64,000 nt of DNA from Agapetus fuscipes (taxonomy: Eukaryota > Arthropoda > Insecta > Trichoptera > Glossosomatidae), in assembly GCA_951799405.1 (NCBI GenBank), contig OX637334.1, forward strand, positions 5,642,001 through 5,706,000. Reading direction: 5' to 3'. Under the pieces are notes generated by a model. The model did no database searches, was not told where the DNA came from, and saw only the letters and a list, made by a program, of their open reading frames with translations. This document shows positions 62,802 through 64,000 of the stretch, piece by piece (position 1 is the stretch's first letter; each line of letters starts with the position of its first letter). Position numbers and translations under genes: made by a program.

Positions 62802-63033
62802 TTCCTTGACTACTCACTTAGCTTAAAAGTTGACTCTGACCACCCAAACCGTAAGAAATGGTTCGCTTTGCCAATGTCACCCGGGTTTCAAGTAAGGTCA
62901 GCAAAAGTTGCAGGCTTGATGCTCGTTTGAGGTTTAAATTTGCATTGATAAGTACCCATGCAGCATCATTTTTGTAAGCTTTAACTTACACGTGCCTGTT
63001 TGTGGGCATACATTTAATATGAATTTTATATGT
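62802..63033 (+). repeat. LINE 3'-end/SINE repeat, forward copy
   Basis: TTCCTTGACTACTCAC head; the tail is replaced by SINE C at 63035. Confidence 0.8.
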
Positions 63034-63034
63034 A

Positions 63035-63290
63035 CGCAACTAAGCTACACATATAGTGTAACTTCTTGCCTGCGTTATCCCAGAAGGGGTCGCATGTGGC
63101 GCTTCGGGACCTATTTATTTTTACAGGTAAGGGGGCCGGCCTCACACCAACAATTTCAGCTGAAGTGGGGGTTTCCCAGCTCCCGGGGGGGCTGGTTCTC
63201 ATTTTATTGTGAAGGCTGAGTAAACCTTTGAGATCGAACCCTTGCTCTCGGCATAGAATGCAAGCATTCTACCGATTGAGCTATCGACCT
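63035..63290 (-). mobile_element. SINE C, full reverse copy
   Basis: ACGCAACTAAGCTACACATA start, GGGGCCGGCCTCACACC body, head complement GATTGAGCTATCGACC. Confidence 0.87.
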
Positions 63291-63299
63291 TTTTACGAT

Positions 63300-63530
63300 C
63301 TTAATCGTCGTCGCTACAGACCGCGAATTCTCAAGCAAGACCCAGTTGCTGTAAAGCTGGATGGACCTTTGGTGACCGGTCATTGGTAAAGGTTTTATGA
63401 ATTTTTCAATCCAGCGAAGAGCAAATTTGAAAATATAAATGGTATATTTTTTGTGCTCCGCCGGGAATCGAACCCACAACCTTCCCAATCAGAGTCCGCA
63501 GTGTTACCACTGAGCTACGGACCGGTCTTA
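63300..63530 (-). mobile_element. SINE B, full reverse copy
   Basis: Body, GGGAATCGAACCCACAACC (B box), GAGCTACGGACCGGTC; followed by a LINE repeat tail fragment. Confidence 0.87.
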
Positions 63531-63579
63531 TAATATGTTGATGTATCTTTTCAATTTAGATTATAGATTATTATACCAG

Positions 63580-64000
63580 TAATGCTCATTAGTTACCTAT
63601 ACATACATATCTTTCCGAGTTAAAATAGGATAGTGAAATGCAATATTTATAAATTGATTAAAAAAACGCAGTTTATCGTGAATCTACAGTCTTCAAAGAA
63701 AACAAATGAAATTATTTTATCATCACTTTGCGAGTACAATGCACGGAAAGCCAACTTTAATAATAAAACCAAAAGCGCGAGCAAGAAATTCGATTATTTG
63801 AAAAGTTGTGAGTTTTTCGCGGCGACTTTTTCCCACAGCTCCAACGGAAAGTGCAATAATTCAATCAAATGCATTACATTAGTTCTGTTCGTTTCTAATG
63901 CCATGTAATTCAGAGAATTCTCCATCTGAAAAGTGCAAGAAAAACCTGCAAACTACCGAGTAAAAGCTTTGCCTTCTGCAATTCAATAAGACAAACTTGC
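63580..64000. other. Nothing supported
   Basis: A 91-codon plus frame (63633-63908) is lysine/asparagine-rich and shows no domain. Confidence 0.4.

Overview
The window is an AT-rich piece of animal nuclear DNA built almost entirely of transposable elements. It holds Ty3/gypsy LTR retrotransposons, an RTE-like LINE with its 3' end repeated many times, Penelope-like (PLE) remnants, tRNA-derived SINEs, TIR elements (MITEs) and minisatellites. This mix suggests an arthropod, probably an insect, but I cannot name the species. No host gene can be assigned with confidence. All family assignments come from reading motifs; no search was run.

The best preserved object is a complete Ty3/gypsy element at 16485-23708 on the minus strand. 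It has two 473-bp LTRs that read as identical, a 4-bp target duplication (ATAC), a primer binding site, a polypurine tract, a full gag and a full pol. Its domain set is unusual. Gag begins with a SAP-type DNA-binding motif followed by a long coiled coil. Pol carries, after integrase, a macro-domain-like module most similar to the TARG1/OARD1 type, with both catalytic positions substituted, and then a CCCH zinc finger. The pol stop codon touches the LTR, so the polypurine tract is coding. This is the most promising novelty in the window.

A second LTR element (8429-12606, minus) is young, with one visible LTR difference, but internally deleted. It keeps gag with three CCHC knuckles, a canonical A AAA AAC slippery site, protease and the C-terminal part of integrase; reverse transcriptase, RNase H and the integrase N-terminus are missing. 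It sits inside an older LINE 3' end.

The rest, from left to right. 1-8428 holds several LINE 3'-end copies, a palindrome carrying a nested repeat (4828-5219), a MITE inside a LINE remnant (about 6195-6465) and SINEs. 12607-16484 holds a CR1-like LINE 3' end, more LINE 3' repeats and an inverted MITE. 23709-36000 is dense in LINE 3' ends, two tRNA-SINE families and decayed LINE coding DNA. 36000-41300 holds a 15-bp satellite, a LINE coding end with its 3' UTR, a PLE-type palindrome, a 33-bp minisatellite and a PLE GIY-YIG endonuclease remnant. 41300-64000 is SINE-rich and holds two further palindromes, including one with two 132-bp arms, and a TA-flanked MITE.

Three patterns tie the region together. 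(1) A 16-base head (TTCCTTGACTTATAGG) starts a roughly 250-bp repeat present more than 25 times, and several copies lie directly downstream of an RTE-like LINE coding end, so the repeat is the LINE 3' end or a SINE sharing it. (2) About ten loci carry a CTGAAGA / short stem / GAAA(A)C core like the hammerhead motifs known in Penelope elements, and four of these lie in large palindromes. (3) Nested insertions give relative ages: the LINE 3' ends and SINEs are old, and the two LTR elements are recent.
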